A DNA stretch of 64,000 nucleotides from Faecalibacterium sp. (lineage in GTDB: Bacteria; Bacillota; Clostridia; Oscillospirales; Ruminococcaceae): contig JAHHRL010000001.1 in assembly GCA_020025825.1 (NCBI GenBank), forward strand, positions 62,001-126,000, read 5' to 3'. Made by a program: the position numbers and the translations under genes. Numbering within the stretch: position 1 is the stretch's first letter; the number at the start of each line of letters is the position of its first letter. Below are positions 41,097 through 49,902 of this stretch, in pieces. The notes beneath the pieces are model-generated. The model was not told the origin of the DNA. It saw only the letters and a list, made by a program, of their open reading frames with translations, and made no database searches.

Positions 41097-42248
41097 ATGG
41101 CAAAACATTTCTTTACTTCCGAATCTGTTACCGAGGGACATCCCGACAAAATCTGTGACCAGATTTCCGATGCAATTCTGGACAATATTCTGGAAAATGA
41201 TCCTGCAGCACGTGTTGCTTGCGAAACCTGCGTTTCCACCGGTTTGGTCCATATCATGGGCGAAATCACCACTTCCTGCTACGTGGATTTCCAGAAGATC
41301 GTGCGTGATGTTGTACGTGATATCGGTTACACTCGTGCAAAGTTTGGCTTTGATGCAGATACCTGCGCTGTGATTTCTAATATCGACGGCCAGAGCCCTG
41401 ACATCGCTATGGGCACCAACGACGAGGTTGGCGGTGCAGGCGACCAGGGTATGATGTTCGGCTACGCTTGCGATGAAACTCCTGAGCTGATGCCTATGCC
41501 CATCAGCCTGGCTCATAAGCTGAGCAAGAAGCTGACCGAGGTACGCAAGAGCGGCCTGCTGGACTACCTGCGTCCCGATGGCAAGAGCCAGGTTACTGTA
41601 GAGTACGTGGACGGCAAGCCCGTACGTGTTGACACCGTGGTTATTTCCAGCCAGCACAGCGAGGAGATTTCTACTGAGCAGCTGCGTGCAGACATTCTGG
41701 AGCACGTTATCAAGGCTACTATTCCTGCTGAACTGATGGACGAGAATACCAAGTTCCACATCAACCCCACCGGCCGCTTTGTTGTTGGTGGCCCTCAGGG
41801 CGACTCCGGTCTGACTGGCCGTAAGATTATTGTTGATACCTACGGCGGTTATGCACGTCACGGCGGCGGCGCATTCTCCGGCAAGGACCCCAGCAAGGTT
41901 GACCGCAGCGCTGCATACGCAACTCGCTGGGTCGCAAAGAACATTGTTGCTGCAGGTCTGGCAGCTAAGTGCGAAGTTCAGGTTGCTTACGCAATCGGCG
42001 TGGCAAAGCCTGTTTCCATCTTGGTTGATACCTTTGGCACCGGCGTTGTTGCTGACGATGTGATTGAAGCTGCAGTTGAAAAGGTCTTTGATTTGACTCC
42101 TGCTGCAATCATTCGTGATTTGGATCTGCGCAAGCCCATCTACCGCCAGTTGGCTGCTTATGGCCACATGGGTCGTGAAGAACTGGGCGTTAAGTGGGAG
42201 TCCACTGACCGTGCACAGGCTCTGAAAGACGCAGTAGCAGCACTGTAA
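41097..42248 (+). CDS. metK: S-adenosylmethionine synthetase
   Basis: The 383-residue enzyme makes SAM from methionine and ATP. GHPDKICDQISDAILD, the GAGDQGMMFGYA hexapeptide loop and GGGAFSGKDPSKVDRSAAY are diagnostic. The ATG at 41097 follows AAAGGAG; an earlier in-frame ATG at 41079 overlaps the ribosome site and is rejected. The upstream riboswitch gives feedback control by the product. Confidence 0.98.
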   Translation: MAKHFFTSESVTEGHPDKICDQISDAILDNILENDPAARVACETCVSTGLVHIMGEITTSCYVDFQKIVRDVVRDIGYTRAKFGFDADTCAVISNIDGQSPDIAMGTNDEVGGAGDQGMMFGYACDETPELMPMPISLAHKLSKKLTEVRKSGLLDYLRPDGKSQVTVEYVDGKPVRVDTVVISSQHSEEISTEQLRADILEHVIKATIPAELMDENTKFHINPTGRFVVGGPQGDSGLTGRKIIVDTYGGYARHGGGAFSGKDPSKVDRSAAYATRWVAKNIVAAGLAAKCEVQVAYAIGVAKPVSILVDTFGTGVVADDVIEAAVEKVFDLTPAAIIRDLDLRKPIYRQLAAYGHMGREELGVKWESTDRAQALKDAVAAL

Positions 42249-42261
42249 AAGTTTTAGATTG

Positions 42262-42291
42262 AACCACCCACAGAAATGTGGGTGGTTTTTT
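42262..42291 (+). terminator. Intrinsic terminator of metK
   Basis: AACCACCCACA / TGTGGGTGGTT form an 11-bp stem with a GAAA loop, then Ts. The rest of the gap to 42495 is AT-rich; a possible -10 TATAAT at 42450-42455 for prs has no clear -35. Confidence 0.95.
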
Positions 42292-42495
42292 GGTATGATT
42301 CGTCCATATATGAGAAACCTATTGTAAAAACAGCTAGGATACCGACATTTTTTTGAAAATACCTGTGCAAGGCGCAGAAAATGAAAAACACTGTCGAAAC
42401 CTTATGCCAAGTAGCAAAAAATGTGATAAAATGAAAATGAATGGTATAGTATAATACCCGTAAAATGGAATCATGAGACAAAAGGAGCTACACAT

Positions 42496-43656
42496 ATGGC
42501 TATGAATAACGTGAAACCAAAGGACTTTTTCGCCCCTAATGCGCAGGTTGCAGATTTAGCATTGATCGCCTGCCCCGGCGCTGAGGACTTGACCAACCTG
42601 ATTGACCGCTACTTGGTTAGCTGGGCAAAAGAGGTAGGCTGCGATGCAGAGTCTTTCATTATCCCTTGTGACTGCCCTCGTTTCCAGAGCGGCGACGCAA
42701 AGGGCTTGGTTAAGGAGTCTGTGCGTGGCGATGATATTTATATCGCTGTGGACCCCGGCAACTACAGCGTCACCTACAAGCTGTTTGGCTACGAGAACCA
42801 CCTGTCCCCGGACGACCACTTTGCAAACCTGAAGCGTATCATTCAGGCTGTTGCAGGTCGTGCACACCGTGTTTCTGTTATTATGACCAGCCTGTACGGC
42901 GGCCGTCAGCATCGCCGTATGGTGCGTGAGAGCTTGGACTGCGCAGTTGCTTTGCAGGAGCTGCAGACCATGGGCGTACAGAACATCATCACTTTTGACG
43001 CACATGACCCCCGCCTGCAGAACGCTGTTCCCCTGATGAGCTTCGACAACGTTATGCCCACCTATCAGGTGTTGAAGTGCCTGCTGAACAATATCCCCGA
43101 CCTGAGCTTTGATAAAAACGATTTTATGGTTATCAGCCCCGACGAAGGCGCTATCAACCGTAATATGTACTTCTCCAGCGTGCTGGGTTGCAACTTGGGT
43201 ATGTTCTACAAGCGTCGTGACTACACCCGTGTTGTGAACGGCCGTAACCCCATTGTTGCTCACGAGTACTTGGGTGAGTCTGTTGAAGGCAAGACTGTCT
43301 TTATCGCTGATGACATCATTGCTTCCGGCGAGAGCATGCTGGAGGTTGCACGTGAGCTGAAGAAGCGTGGCGCAGCTCGCATTATTACGGACGCAACCTT
43401 CCCCCTGTTTACCGGCGGCTTGGAGAAGTTTGATAAGGCTTACGAAGAAGGCGTTATCACCGCAGTGGTTGGCACCAATGTAACCTACCGCACTCCTGAG
43501 CTGTTGAGCCGTGAGTGGTACTTCGATGCAGATATGTCCAAGTATATTGCATACTTTGTTGCTGCACTGAACCACGAGATGTCTGTTTCCAGCATCTGCG
43601 ATCCTATCGAGAAGATTCAGGCTCTGTTGGAAAAAAACGGCCGTAAGATGGGCTAA
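42496..43656 (+). CDS. prs: Ribose-phosphate pyrophosphokinase, long clostridial form
   Basis: The 386-residue enzyme makes PRPP from ribose-5-phosphate and ATP for nucleotide, His and Trp synthesis. MTSLYGGRQHRR, ITFDAHDPR, VISPDEGA and the PRPP-binding VFIADDIIASGESM are visible. Classical Prs is about 315 residues; the extra length comes from an extended N-terminus and loops, a form seen in Clostridia that may differ in allosteric control. It has its own terminator and AAAGGAG ribosome site. Confidence 0.92.
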   Translation: MAMNNVKPKDFFAPNAQVADLALIACPGAEDLTNLIDRYLVSWAKEVGCDAESFIIPCDCPRFQSGDAKGLVKESVRGDDIYIAVDPGNYSVTYKLFGYENHLSPDDHFANLKRIIQAVAGRAHRVSVIMTSLYGGRQHRRMVRESLDCAVALQELQTMGVQNIITFDAHDPRLQNAVPLMSFDNVMPTYQVLKCLLNNIPDLSFDKNDFMVISPDEGAINRNMYFSSVLGCNLGMFYKRRDYTRVVNGRNPIVAHEYLGESVEGKTVFIADDIIASGESMLEVARELKKRGAARIITDATFPLFTGGLEKFDKAYEEGVITAVVGTNVTYRTPELLSREWYFDADMSKYIAYFVAALNHEMSVSSICDPIEKIQALLEKNGRKMG

Positions 43657-43675
43657 TTAGTATTCTGTAATGGAA

Positions 43676-43715
43676 AAAGGCACCCTCTGCCATCAGCGGA
43701 GGGTGCCTTTTTTAT
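43676..43715 (+). terminator. Intrinsic terminator of prs
   Basis: A 15-bp stem (AAAGGCACCCTCTGC / GCGGAGGGTGCCTTT) with a 5-nt loop is followed by Ts. Confidence 0.95.
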
Positions 43716-43909
43716 AAAATGTGCCACGCAATAAGTCGTTTAGCAAGCTTTATAAAAATAACAAAGTGCAGAGATAAAACGGTTTGCAGGCGCATATCAC
43801 CCAAAGTAAAGTTCTGGTAAAATCCGAAAAAAGCGCAAAAAATATACAAAATCTTTACCGTACATTATTATGGAATAGGGAAATTTGTGTAGCCAATTGA
43901 TAATTCTTA

Positions 43910-43918
43910 TGCTATAAT
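43910..43918 (+). promoter_or_regulatory. Extended -10 promoter of the tat operon
   Basis: TGC-TATAAT is an extended -10 box; no good -35 is at 17 nt. The leader of about 120 nt (to 44042) has several short repeats and possible stems but no recognised riboswitch. The stretch 43716-43909 is AT-rich with nothing else seen. Confidence 0.6.
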
Positions 43919-44042
43919 AATCCCATACGTTGCTATTTAGACGAAGCTGCGAAAAACTGTGAGTATGTGTGGCTGAGTCAGCTGGCAATAGATGTATGGC
44001 TATAGGCCGAGTAAATCGGCAGACCAGAAAGGGATGGCATAG

Positions 44043-44498
44043 ATGAAAATCGGAATTCAGGAACTGATTGTTATTGTAATTGTAGCAATGATTTTTATTG
44101 GCCCGGATAAACTGCCTGAGTATGCACGTACTGCAGGTAAGTGGCTGCGCCAGCTGCGCAGCTATACGGATACTGCTACAAAAGAAGTGAAGGAAATCAC
44201 TGAGCCGTTGAAGGAAATGACAGAGCCGCTGAAGGAAATTACCGACCCGTTGAATGCTATTAAAAAGGATATTACTGATAGCGTAAGCGATGTAACCAAG
44301 AGCATCGATAGTATTGGTAAAGCTCCCTCCAAGACAGAGCAGGCCAAAAAGGCTGCTGCTGACGAGGAAGTTGTTGAGCTGGAAGAGGTTGCACAGCCTG
44401 CTGCAGAGCAATCTGCTGACGCTGCTGCCGCAATTGATGCCATTGGTACAGCGGCCGATGCACCTGCTGCAGAAGATAAGAAGGAAGCAACGGTATAA
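44043..44498 (+). CDS. Twin-arginine translocase TatA/TatB-like protein with heptad repeats
   Basis: The 151-residue protein has a short N-tail, one transmembrane helix (about 7-20, with Glu7), the FIGPDKLPEYAR hinge and an amphipathic helix. The PDKLP hinge is closer to TatB than to the PKKLP of TatA. After the helix come consecutive 7-residue repeats of the form (I/M)T(E/D)PLKE, about residues 52-75, then an Ala/Glu-rich acidic tail. It heads a three-gene tat operon. It probably forms part of the substrate-receptor complex with TatC; with a second, shorter TatA next to it, a TatB-like role is likely. Confidence 0.85.
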   Translation: MKIGIQELIVIVIVAMIFIGPDKLPEYARTAGKWLRQLRSYTDTATKEVKEITEPLKEMTEPLKEITDPLNAIKKDITDSVSDVTKSIDSIGKAPSKTEQAKKAAADEEVVELEEVAQPAAEQSADAAAAIDAIGTAADAPAAEDKKEATV

Positions 44499-44589
44499 TA
44501 TGTGGCGCAACTGCCTGTGGCAGTGGCAATAAACTTAAATGATTGGCTTACCCGTGATACCCGGGCGGCCCCAAAAGGAGAGTATACTT

Positions 44590-44799
44590 ATGAGAGTGAG
44601 CGCAAATGAACTGCTGATTGTCCTGCTGATTGTCCTGATTATTTTTGGACCCAAGCAGCTGCCCAAGCTGGGTAAGATGTTCGGTAAGACCATGAAGAAC
44701 TTCAAGGACGGCATCAACGATGCTGACGACGAGGACACCAAGCCCGAACCTAAGGCTGAGCCTGCTGCAACTGAAACAAAAACCGAGGATAAAGAGTAA
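44590..44799 (+). CDS. tatA: Sec-independent protein translocase TatA
   Basis: The 69-residue protein has the TatA layout: transmembrane helix (LLIVLLIVLIIF), FGPKQLPKLGK hinge, amphipathic helix, and acidic C-terminal tail. It oligomerises to form the protein-conducting path for folded Tat substrates. The ATG at 44590 follows AAAGGAG; the longer frame from 44539 is rejected. It ends 3 nt before tatC. Confidence 0.92.
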   Translation: MRVSANELLIVLLIVLIIFGPKQLPKLGKMFGKTMKNFKDGINDADDEDTKPEPKAEPAATETKTEDKE

Positions 44800-44802
44800 A
44801 AT

Positions 44803-45591
44803 ATGGCCAAAACACTGACGAAAAAAAAGGCAGTGTCGCAGGATGGCAGTATGACCTTAGGCGGCCATGTAAAAGAGTTGCGTAATCGTTTAATGATTTG
44901 CGCAATTGTTTTTGCGGTGTGTACCATTTACTTTTTAACGGTTTCGGACCGTTTGGTGAACCTGCTGGCCCATATGGGTACAGAGTGCGGCTATAGCTTT
45001 GTGTTTATTGCGCCGCAGGAAAAACTGCTGCAGTATTTCCGTTTGTCCATTATGGCAGCCATTGTTATTACAATCCCTGTGATATTGTATCAGATTTGGG
45101 CGTTTGCAAAGCCCGGTTTGAAAAAAAGCGAAAACTTCTTTTTCGGTATGACATTGTTGATGGGCTTGGGCCTGTTTTGCGTAGGCGTATTTTTTGCTTA
45201 CAAAGTAACCCTGCCCTTTATGCTGAACTTCTTAGTGTCGCTGGAAGGTACCGATTACATTCAGGCGCAAATCAGTATCGAAAGTTATTTGAGCTTTGTG
45301 CTGATGATTTTTACCATTTTCGGCTGCATTTTTGAAATTCCGCTGGTAACAATTATTCTGGCAAAAATGGGTATTGCAAGCCCTGACGTAATGAAGAAGG
45401 GCCGAGGAATCGCAATTGTACTGTGCTTCTTTGTGGCTGCTGTTATTACGCCGCCGGATATCGTATCTCAGACTATGGTGGCAATCCCGATGGTATTGCT
45501 GTACGAGATTTCGATTTGGCTGGCAAAAGTCTTCTATAAGCCTCATTTGGACGAGGATGATGAGGAAGACGAGGAAGATGACGAGGATTGA
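44803..45591 (+). CDS. tatC: Sec-independent protein translocase TatC
   Basis: The 262-residue protein has six transmembrane helices and the signature cytoplasmic start LGGHVKELRNRL, which receives the twin-arginine signal. The PEKLL-like loop is APQEKLLQYFRL. The C-terminus is very acidic (DEDDEEDEEDDED), an unusual tail also echoed in the TatA tail. Known candidate client in this window: the RR-signal lipoprotein at 59317-60576. Confidence 0.95.
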   Translation: MAKTLTKKKAVSQDGSMTLGGHVKELRNRLMICAIVFAVCTIYFLTVSDRLVNLLAHMGTECGYSFVFIAPQEKLLQYFRLSIMAAIVITIPVILYQIWAFAKPGLKKSENFFFGMTLLMGLGLFCVGVFFAYKVTLPFMLNFLVSLEGTDYIQAQISIESYLSFVLMIFTIFGCIFEIPLVTIILAKMGIASPDVMKKGRGIAIVLCFFVAAVITPPDIVSQTMVAIPMVLLYEISIWLAKVFYKPHLDEDDEEDEEDDED

Positions 45592-45621
45592 TTTCCCCGT
45601 TTGCCCGTTTGAAAGAACCGT

Positions 45622-45662
45622 AAAGGCGCTGCTCCGTTTGGGGCGGCGCTTTTTCTTTTTTA
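45622..45662 (+). terminator. Intrinsic terminator of the tat operon
   Basis: AAAGGCGCTGCTCC pairs with GGGGCGGCGCTTT (with wobbles) around a GTTT loop, followed by TTTTCTTTTTT. Confidence 0.8.
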
Positions 45663-45697
45663 GAGCACATTACTCTATGCCACTGCACAAGGGAATA

Positions 45698-45706
45698 TGC
45701 TATACT
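45698..45706 (+). promoter_or_regulatory. Extended -10 promoter of the glucokinase gene
   Basis: TGC-TATACT is an extended -10 box about 50 nt before the start codon; the -35 is weak. Confidence 0.5.
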
Positions 45707-45756
45707 GATGCCAATAGCAAAATGTACCTGCAACAAATATAAAGGAGAACGGTATC

Positions 45757-46701
45757 ATGAAAGAATACGCATTTGGAATCGATTTGGGCGGCACTACCGC
45801 TAAAATCGGTTTGTTTCATATCACCGGCACCCTGCTGGAAAAGTGGGAGCTGCCCACCGATACCAGCAACTGCGGCGTGAACATTCTGCCAAATCTGGCG
45901 GCAAGTGTAAAGGAAAAAATGCAGGAAAAGCAGTTGGATGCACAGCAGGTTCTGGGCGTAGGCATTGGTGTTCCCGGCCCGGTTGTGGACGACCGCTATG
46001 TGCCGATTTGCGCAAATTTGGGCGGCTGGGGCGATTTGGACGTAGCCGAAACCCTCAGCAGCTTGTTGGACGGTATTTCCGTAAAGGTAGGCAATGACGC
46101 AAATGTGGCGGCATTGGGCGAAATCTGGATGGGTACTGCAAAGGGCTGCAACAGCATGGTAATGGTAACGCTGGGTACCGGCGTAGGCGGCGGCGTTATC
46201 GTAAACGGCCGTGTGGTTTGCGGCGCATTTGGCGCAGGCGGCGAGATTGGTCATATCACGGTGAACCCGCATGAAACTGCCACTTGCGGCTGCGGTAAAA
46301 AAGGCTGCTTGGAGCAGTATTCCAGCGCAACAGGTATTGTGCGCTGCATGAAAAAGCTGCTGAGTGCAACGGATGCGCCCAGCGTACTGCGTGGACAGGA
46401 GTTTAGCGCAAAAGATGTGTTTGATGCAGCACGTGCAGGCGATGCACTGGCTTTGCAGGAACTGAGCGATTGTGCAAACTACTTGGGCTTTGCACTGGCA
46501 GCAATTGCAGGTACCGTTGACCCGGAAATGTTCCTGCTGGGTGGCGGCGTCAGCCGTGCAGGCGACATCCTGGTAGACGCTGTTACAAAGGGCTATCAAA
46601 AGTTTGCTTTCAGCTCCAGCAGCAACACCCCGATTAAGATTGCTTCTCTGGGCAACGATGCGGGCATTTACGGCGCAGTTCGTCTTGTCAAGGGTGCATG
46701 A
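45757..46701 (+). CDS. glk: ROK-family glucokinase
   Basis: The 314-residue kinase phosphorylates glucose (or a close hexose) with ATP. The N-terminal phosphate-binding motif is GIDLGGTTAKIG. The ROK signature and zinc site read IGHITVNPHETATCGCGKKGCLEQYSS (His plus three Cys), and EIGH carries the sugar contact. Gram-positive glucokinases have this CxCGxxGC form. Other ROK substrates such as N-acetylmannosamine are not excluded. It is a single-gene unit. Confidence 0.88.
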   Translation: MKEYAFGIDLGGTTAKIGLFHITGTLLEKWELPTDTSNCGVNILPNLAASVKEKMQEKQLDAQQVLGVGIGVPGPVVDDRYVPICANLGGWGDLDVAETLSSLLDGISVKVGNDANVAALGEIWMGTAKGCNSMVMVTLGTGVGGGVIVNGRVVCGAFGAGGEIGHITVNPHETATCGCGKKGCLEQYSSATGIVRCMKKLLSATDAPSVLRGQEFSAKDVFDAARAGDALALQELSDCANYLGFALAAIAGTVDPEMFLLGGGVSRAGDILVDAVTKGYQKFAFSSSSNTPIKIASLGNDAGIYGAVRLVKGA

Positions 46702-46724
46702 CCTAAAAGATTCAAAACGATAAA

Positions 46725-46757
46725 AAAAGCCCCCCGATGCTTGTCGGGGGGCTTTTG
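46725..46757. terminator. Bidirectional intrinsic terminator
   Basis: A 13-bp stem (AAAAGCCCCCCGA / TCGGGGGGCTTTT) with a 6-nt loop lies between the converging glucokinase (plus) and ABC exporter (minus) genes. Confidence 0.95.
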
Positions 46758-46771
46758 GCTTCTGTTTATAC

Positions 46772-48577
46772 TTAGGAGAGGGTTTCCTCAACAGGAATTT
46801 GATTCCACAAACGATAATAGGTACCCTTTTGTGCTAATAGCTGGTCATGGGTTCCATCTTCACAAATACCATCCGAGCCCAGCACTAGGATGCGGTCGTA
46901 GTTTTTGATTGTAGTAAGGCGGTGTGCAATGGTAATAGTAGTGCGGTTGTGTGCCAGTGCATCCAAGCTCTGTCCAACCAGAATTTCACTTTCGTTATCC
47001 AGTGCACTGGTGGCTTCGTCCAAAATCAAAATGCGGGGGTCTTTCAAAAAGACACGTGCAATGGCAATGCGCTGCTTTTGACCGCCGGACAGCTTAACAC
47101 CACGCTCGCCCACGTAGGTGTCGTAGCCATCCTTCAAGGTTTGGATAAAGCTGTCGGCACCGGCCAGTACAGCAGCGTGCTGAATTTCCTCTCGTGTGGC
47201 ATTTGGCTTACCGTAGGAGATGTTTTCCGCAACAGTGCCGCTGAACAGATGCACATCCTGCTGAACAATACCAATGGTGCTGCGCAGGCTCTTGAGGGTT
47301 ACATCACGCACATTTTGGCCGTCAATCAAAATGCTGCCTTCCGTTACCTCATAAAAACGAGGAATCAGGTTGCACAGTGTGGTTTTGCCGCCGCCGGAAG
47401 AACCAACCAAGGCAACACGCTCACCGGGGTGAATGGTCAGATTGATGTTGCGCAAAATCAGGTTGTGGTCATCAGGGTATTCAAAGGTGACATTTTCAAA
47501 ATCAATGCGGCCCTTGCCAACCTGCAAAGGCTTTGCGTCGGGCTTATCCTCGATTTCAACAGGGGTATCCAGAATTTCAAAGAAACGCTCAATACCTGTC
47601 ATACCTTGCTGGAAGCTTTCGGCAAACTCAACAATACGGCGAATGGTAGCAATCAGGGTGGATACGTAAAGGGTGTAAGCAACAAGGTCGCCGGCAGAAA
47701 TCCAGCCCTTTACCAAAAACAGGCCGCCGCCGCAAACAACAACCAGATACATCAAACCGTCAAACAGACGGGTAGCGCACTGGAACAGAGCCATATACTT
47801 GTACGATGCTTTTTTTACACGGAGAAACTCGATATTACCCTGCTCAAACTTTTCCTTTTCAACATCTTCTGCGCAGAATGCCTTGATAACACGCTCGCCC
47901 AAGAGGCTGTCCTCAATGCGGCTGTTCAGCTCACCAACCTGAATGCGGCGGCGGCGGAAAGCGGCACGCTGCCAGTGGTTGATTTTAACAGAAACCAATA
48001 CCATAGGCGGTACACACAAAAACAGCAGTAAGGTCAGTGCAATGTTGTAAGAGCACAAAATGCAAAAGCTGACTAAAATCTTGATGCCTGCAATAAAAAA
48101 TTCTTCCGGGCAGTGGTGTGCAAATTCGGTAACGTCAAACAGGTCGCTGGTGATGCGGCCCATAATCTGACCGATTTTGGTGTTGGAATAATAGGTGAGC
48201 CCCAACTTTTGCAGGTGGGCAAACGCATCTCGGCGCATATCTGTTTCGATGTATACACCCATTACGTGGCCCATGTCAGCCATGTAGTATTGGGCAGCTG
48301 CATCAATCAAACGCAGCACCAGATACAGCAGCGACATACGCAGCACCAAGCCGATGGTTAAGGCAGCCATGTCGTGCATAGCGGTGTTGGTGATGGTACG
48401 CAAAATCAAAGGCAGTACCAAGTCACACAAGCAGGTAAGCGCAGCGCAAAACAGGTCCAGTGCAATGGTACGGCGATACTTGTGCATATACGGCCAAAAG
48501 CGGCGCAGCAGCTCCTTGCTGGGGATACTGTGCTGCCCGGGGTCGTCGGTGGGGGCAGTTACTTTCAAAAATGCCAT
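46772..48577 (-). CDS. ABC transporter, fused permease and ATPase (type IV exporter)
   Basis: The 601-residue half-transporter has six transmembrane helices (about 30-320) and an ATPase domain (about 355-595): Walker A GSSGGGKTTL, Q loop, signature LSGGQKQRIAIA, Walker B ILILDEATSALD, H loop AHRLTTI. The sites are canonical, so it can work as a homodimer. MsbA/LmrA-like exporters move lipids, drugs or peptides; the substrate is not evident. It has no partner ABC gene next to it. The gene stands 23 nt downstream of the YggS-like gene. Confidence 0.9.
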   Translation of the reverse strand: MAFLKVTAPTDDPGQHSIPSKELLRRFWPYMHKYRRTIALDLFCAALTCLCDLVLPLILRTITNTAMHDMAALTIGLVLRMSLLYLVLRLIDAAAQYYMADMGHVMGVYIETDMRRDAFAHLQKLGLTYYSNTKIGQIMGRITSDLFDVTEFAHHCPEEFFIAGIKILVSFCILCSYNIALTLLLFLCVPPMVLVSVKINHWQRAAFRRRRIQVGELNSRIEDSLLGERVIKAFCAEDVEKEKFEQGNIEFLRVKKASYKYMALFQCATRLFDGLMYLVVVCGGGLFLVKGWISAGDLVAYTLYVSTLIATIRRIVEFAESFQQGMTGIERFFEILDTPVEIEDKPDAKPLQVGKGRIDFENVTFEYPDDHNLILRNINLTIHPGERVALVGSSGGGKTTLCNLIPRFYEVTEGSILIDGQNVRDVTLKSLRSTIGIVQQDVHLFSGTVAENISYGKPNATREEIQHAAVLAGADSFIQTLKDGYDTYVGERGVKLSGGQKQRIAIARVFLKDPRILILDEATSALDNESEILVGQSLDALAHNRTTITIAHRLTTIKNYDRILVLGSDGICEDGTHDQLLAQKGTYYRLWNQIPVEETLS

Positions 48578-48600
48578 GATAATGATTCCCTTCTGATAGT

Positions 48601-49323
48601 TTATGCTTTTTTGCTGTAATCACGAGCGCCGTAAATAGCGGTGCCAATGCGGACAATAGTGGCACCCTCACGTACGGCATTTTCAAAGTCGGCGCTCATA
48701 CCCATAGAGAGCTGCTCCATGGATACGTGTGGCAAATGGCGCTGCTGAGATTGGAAGGCAAGCTCCCGCATCTGAGCGAAGTAACGGCGGTTTGCAGTAT
48801 CATCTTCGTTTACAGGGGGGATAGCCATTAAGCCCTTTACCCGGAGATGCTCCGACGCAGCCGCAGCTTCCAGCAGGGCAGGCAGCTCACTTGCAGGGAT
48901 ACCGGTTTTGCTGTCCTCTGCGCCGATGTTTACTTCCAACAGAATATCCTGCACAAGGTTTAGCTTGGCAGCTTCCTTTTCAATGGCTTGCATCAGGTGC
49001 AGGCTGTCCACACTTTGAATCATGCTGGCACGCCCAAGCACTTTTTTGATTTTGTTGGTTTGCAAGTGACCGATTAGATGGGCAGGCTTGCCCAGATAGG
49101 CACCGGCATCTGCATTGCGCACTAGTTCCTGCACGTGGTTTTCACCAAATAAATCAATGGGCAGGCGTGCACTTTCCATTACAGTTTCGGGGGTGCGTGT
49201 TTTGCAGGCTGCGCAAAGTAAAATTTCCGAAGGCGTACGTCCTGCCTCACGTGCGGCAGCTGCAATTTTTTCTTTGATTTCTGCTACAGCATTTGCCATA
49301 GCCTGCGTATCGGTTGCACACAT
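48601..49323 (-). CDS. YggS-family pyridoxal phosphate homeostasis protein
   Basis: The 240-residue protein is a PLP-binding TIM-barrel protein without catalysis. LCAACKTRTPE holds the PLP lysine; FGENHVQEL, HLIGHLQTNKIK and SMGMSADFENAVREGATIVRIGTAIYG are diagnostic. It keeps free PLP balanced. The start is either the first ATG, with GAGGAGG 11 nt upstream, or the ATG eight codons later. It is followed closely by the ABC exporter gene and preceded by the UPF0340 gene. Confidence 0.92.
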   Translation of the reverse strand: MCATDTQAMANAVAEIKEKIAAAAREAGRTPSEILLCAACKTRTPETVMESARLPIDLFGENHVQELVRNADAGAYLGKPAHLIGHLQTNKIKKVLGRASMIQSVDSLHLMQAIEKEAAKLNLVQDILLEVNIGAEDSKTGIPASELPALLEAAAASEHLRVKGLMAIPPVNEDDTANRRYFAQMRELAFQSQQRHLPHVSMEQLSMGMSADFENAVREGATIVRIGTAIYGARDYSKKA

Positions 49324-49329
49324 AAGGGA

Positions 49330-49890
49330 TTATACCTCCTCAGGATACTGAGCCCGAATGCCGCCAATCAGCTTGGGGCGTGTACGGGCACACAGCAATA
49401 AAGCGCAGCCAATGTGGTCCAGGCTTAGGCGCACAGGCACAGCTACACGCTTTAGATGCATACCAATCAAGGTGCCGCCAATATCCAGTCCGGCTGCTGC
49501 ACGGATTTCTTCAACGGCAACAGGGCTGGTAAAGTTTTGCCAGCAGGTTGTAGCCCAGCTGCCGCCGGCATGGGGGTGAGGGACGACACAAACAGGCTCG
49601 CAGCCGTAACGGCCGGCGGCCTCCTGCTCCAGAATGATAGCACGGTTCAGGTGCTCGCAGCACTGTGCAGCCAAGTAAATGCCATGCTGTGCCAGTAAGG
49701 GCTGAATGCCACGATACACCGCAGCGGCGGCCTCCATGCTGGAGTTTTTACCAATATGTCCGCCTACGATTTCGCTGGAGGAGCAGCCTACTACAAAAAT
49801 ATCACCGGGCTTGAGCTTTGCCGCGTCTAAAAGCTCTTGTGCGGCTTGACGAGCCTGTGCCTCAATACGTTCCAGTTCCATTGTTTCCAT
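49330..49890 (-). CDS. UPF0340/YwlG-family protein (TIGR01440)
   Basis: The 186-residue protein matches the YwlG family: FVVGCSSSEIVGGHIGKNSS, QCCEHLNRAI and the C-terminal KRVAVPVR-DHIG-ALLLCARTRPKLIGG. The cysteine and histidine motif CCEHLNRA may bind a metal or act in catalysis. No function is established. It lies 6 nt upstream of the YggS-like gene and 12 nt downstream of the propeller gene, so the three probably share a transcript. Confidence 0.9.
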   Translation of the reverse strand: METMELERIEAQARQAAQELLDAAKLKPGDIFVVGCSSSEIVGGHIGKNSSMEAAAAVYRGIQPLLAQHGIYLAAQCCEHLNRAIILEQEAAGRYGCEPVCVVPHPHAGGSWATTCWQNFTSPVAVEEIRAAAGLDIGGTLIGMHLKRVAVPVRLSLDHIGCALLLCARTRPKLIGGIRAQYPEEV

Positions 49891-49902
49891 CGTGTGACCT
49901 CC

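Noticed and set aside
42254..42481. 75-codon minus-strand frame between metK and prs
   Set aside because: It starts within AT-rich intergenic sequence and runs into the metK terminator; no ribosome site or recognisable protein.
43797..44510. Cysteine- and serine-rich 237-codon minus-strand frame opposite the TatB-like gene
   Set aside because: It overlaps the tat promoter and gene, has no ribosome site and looks like an antisense artefact.
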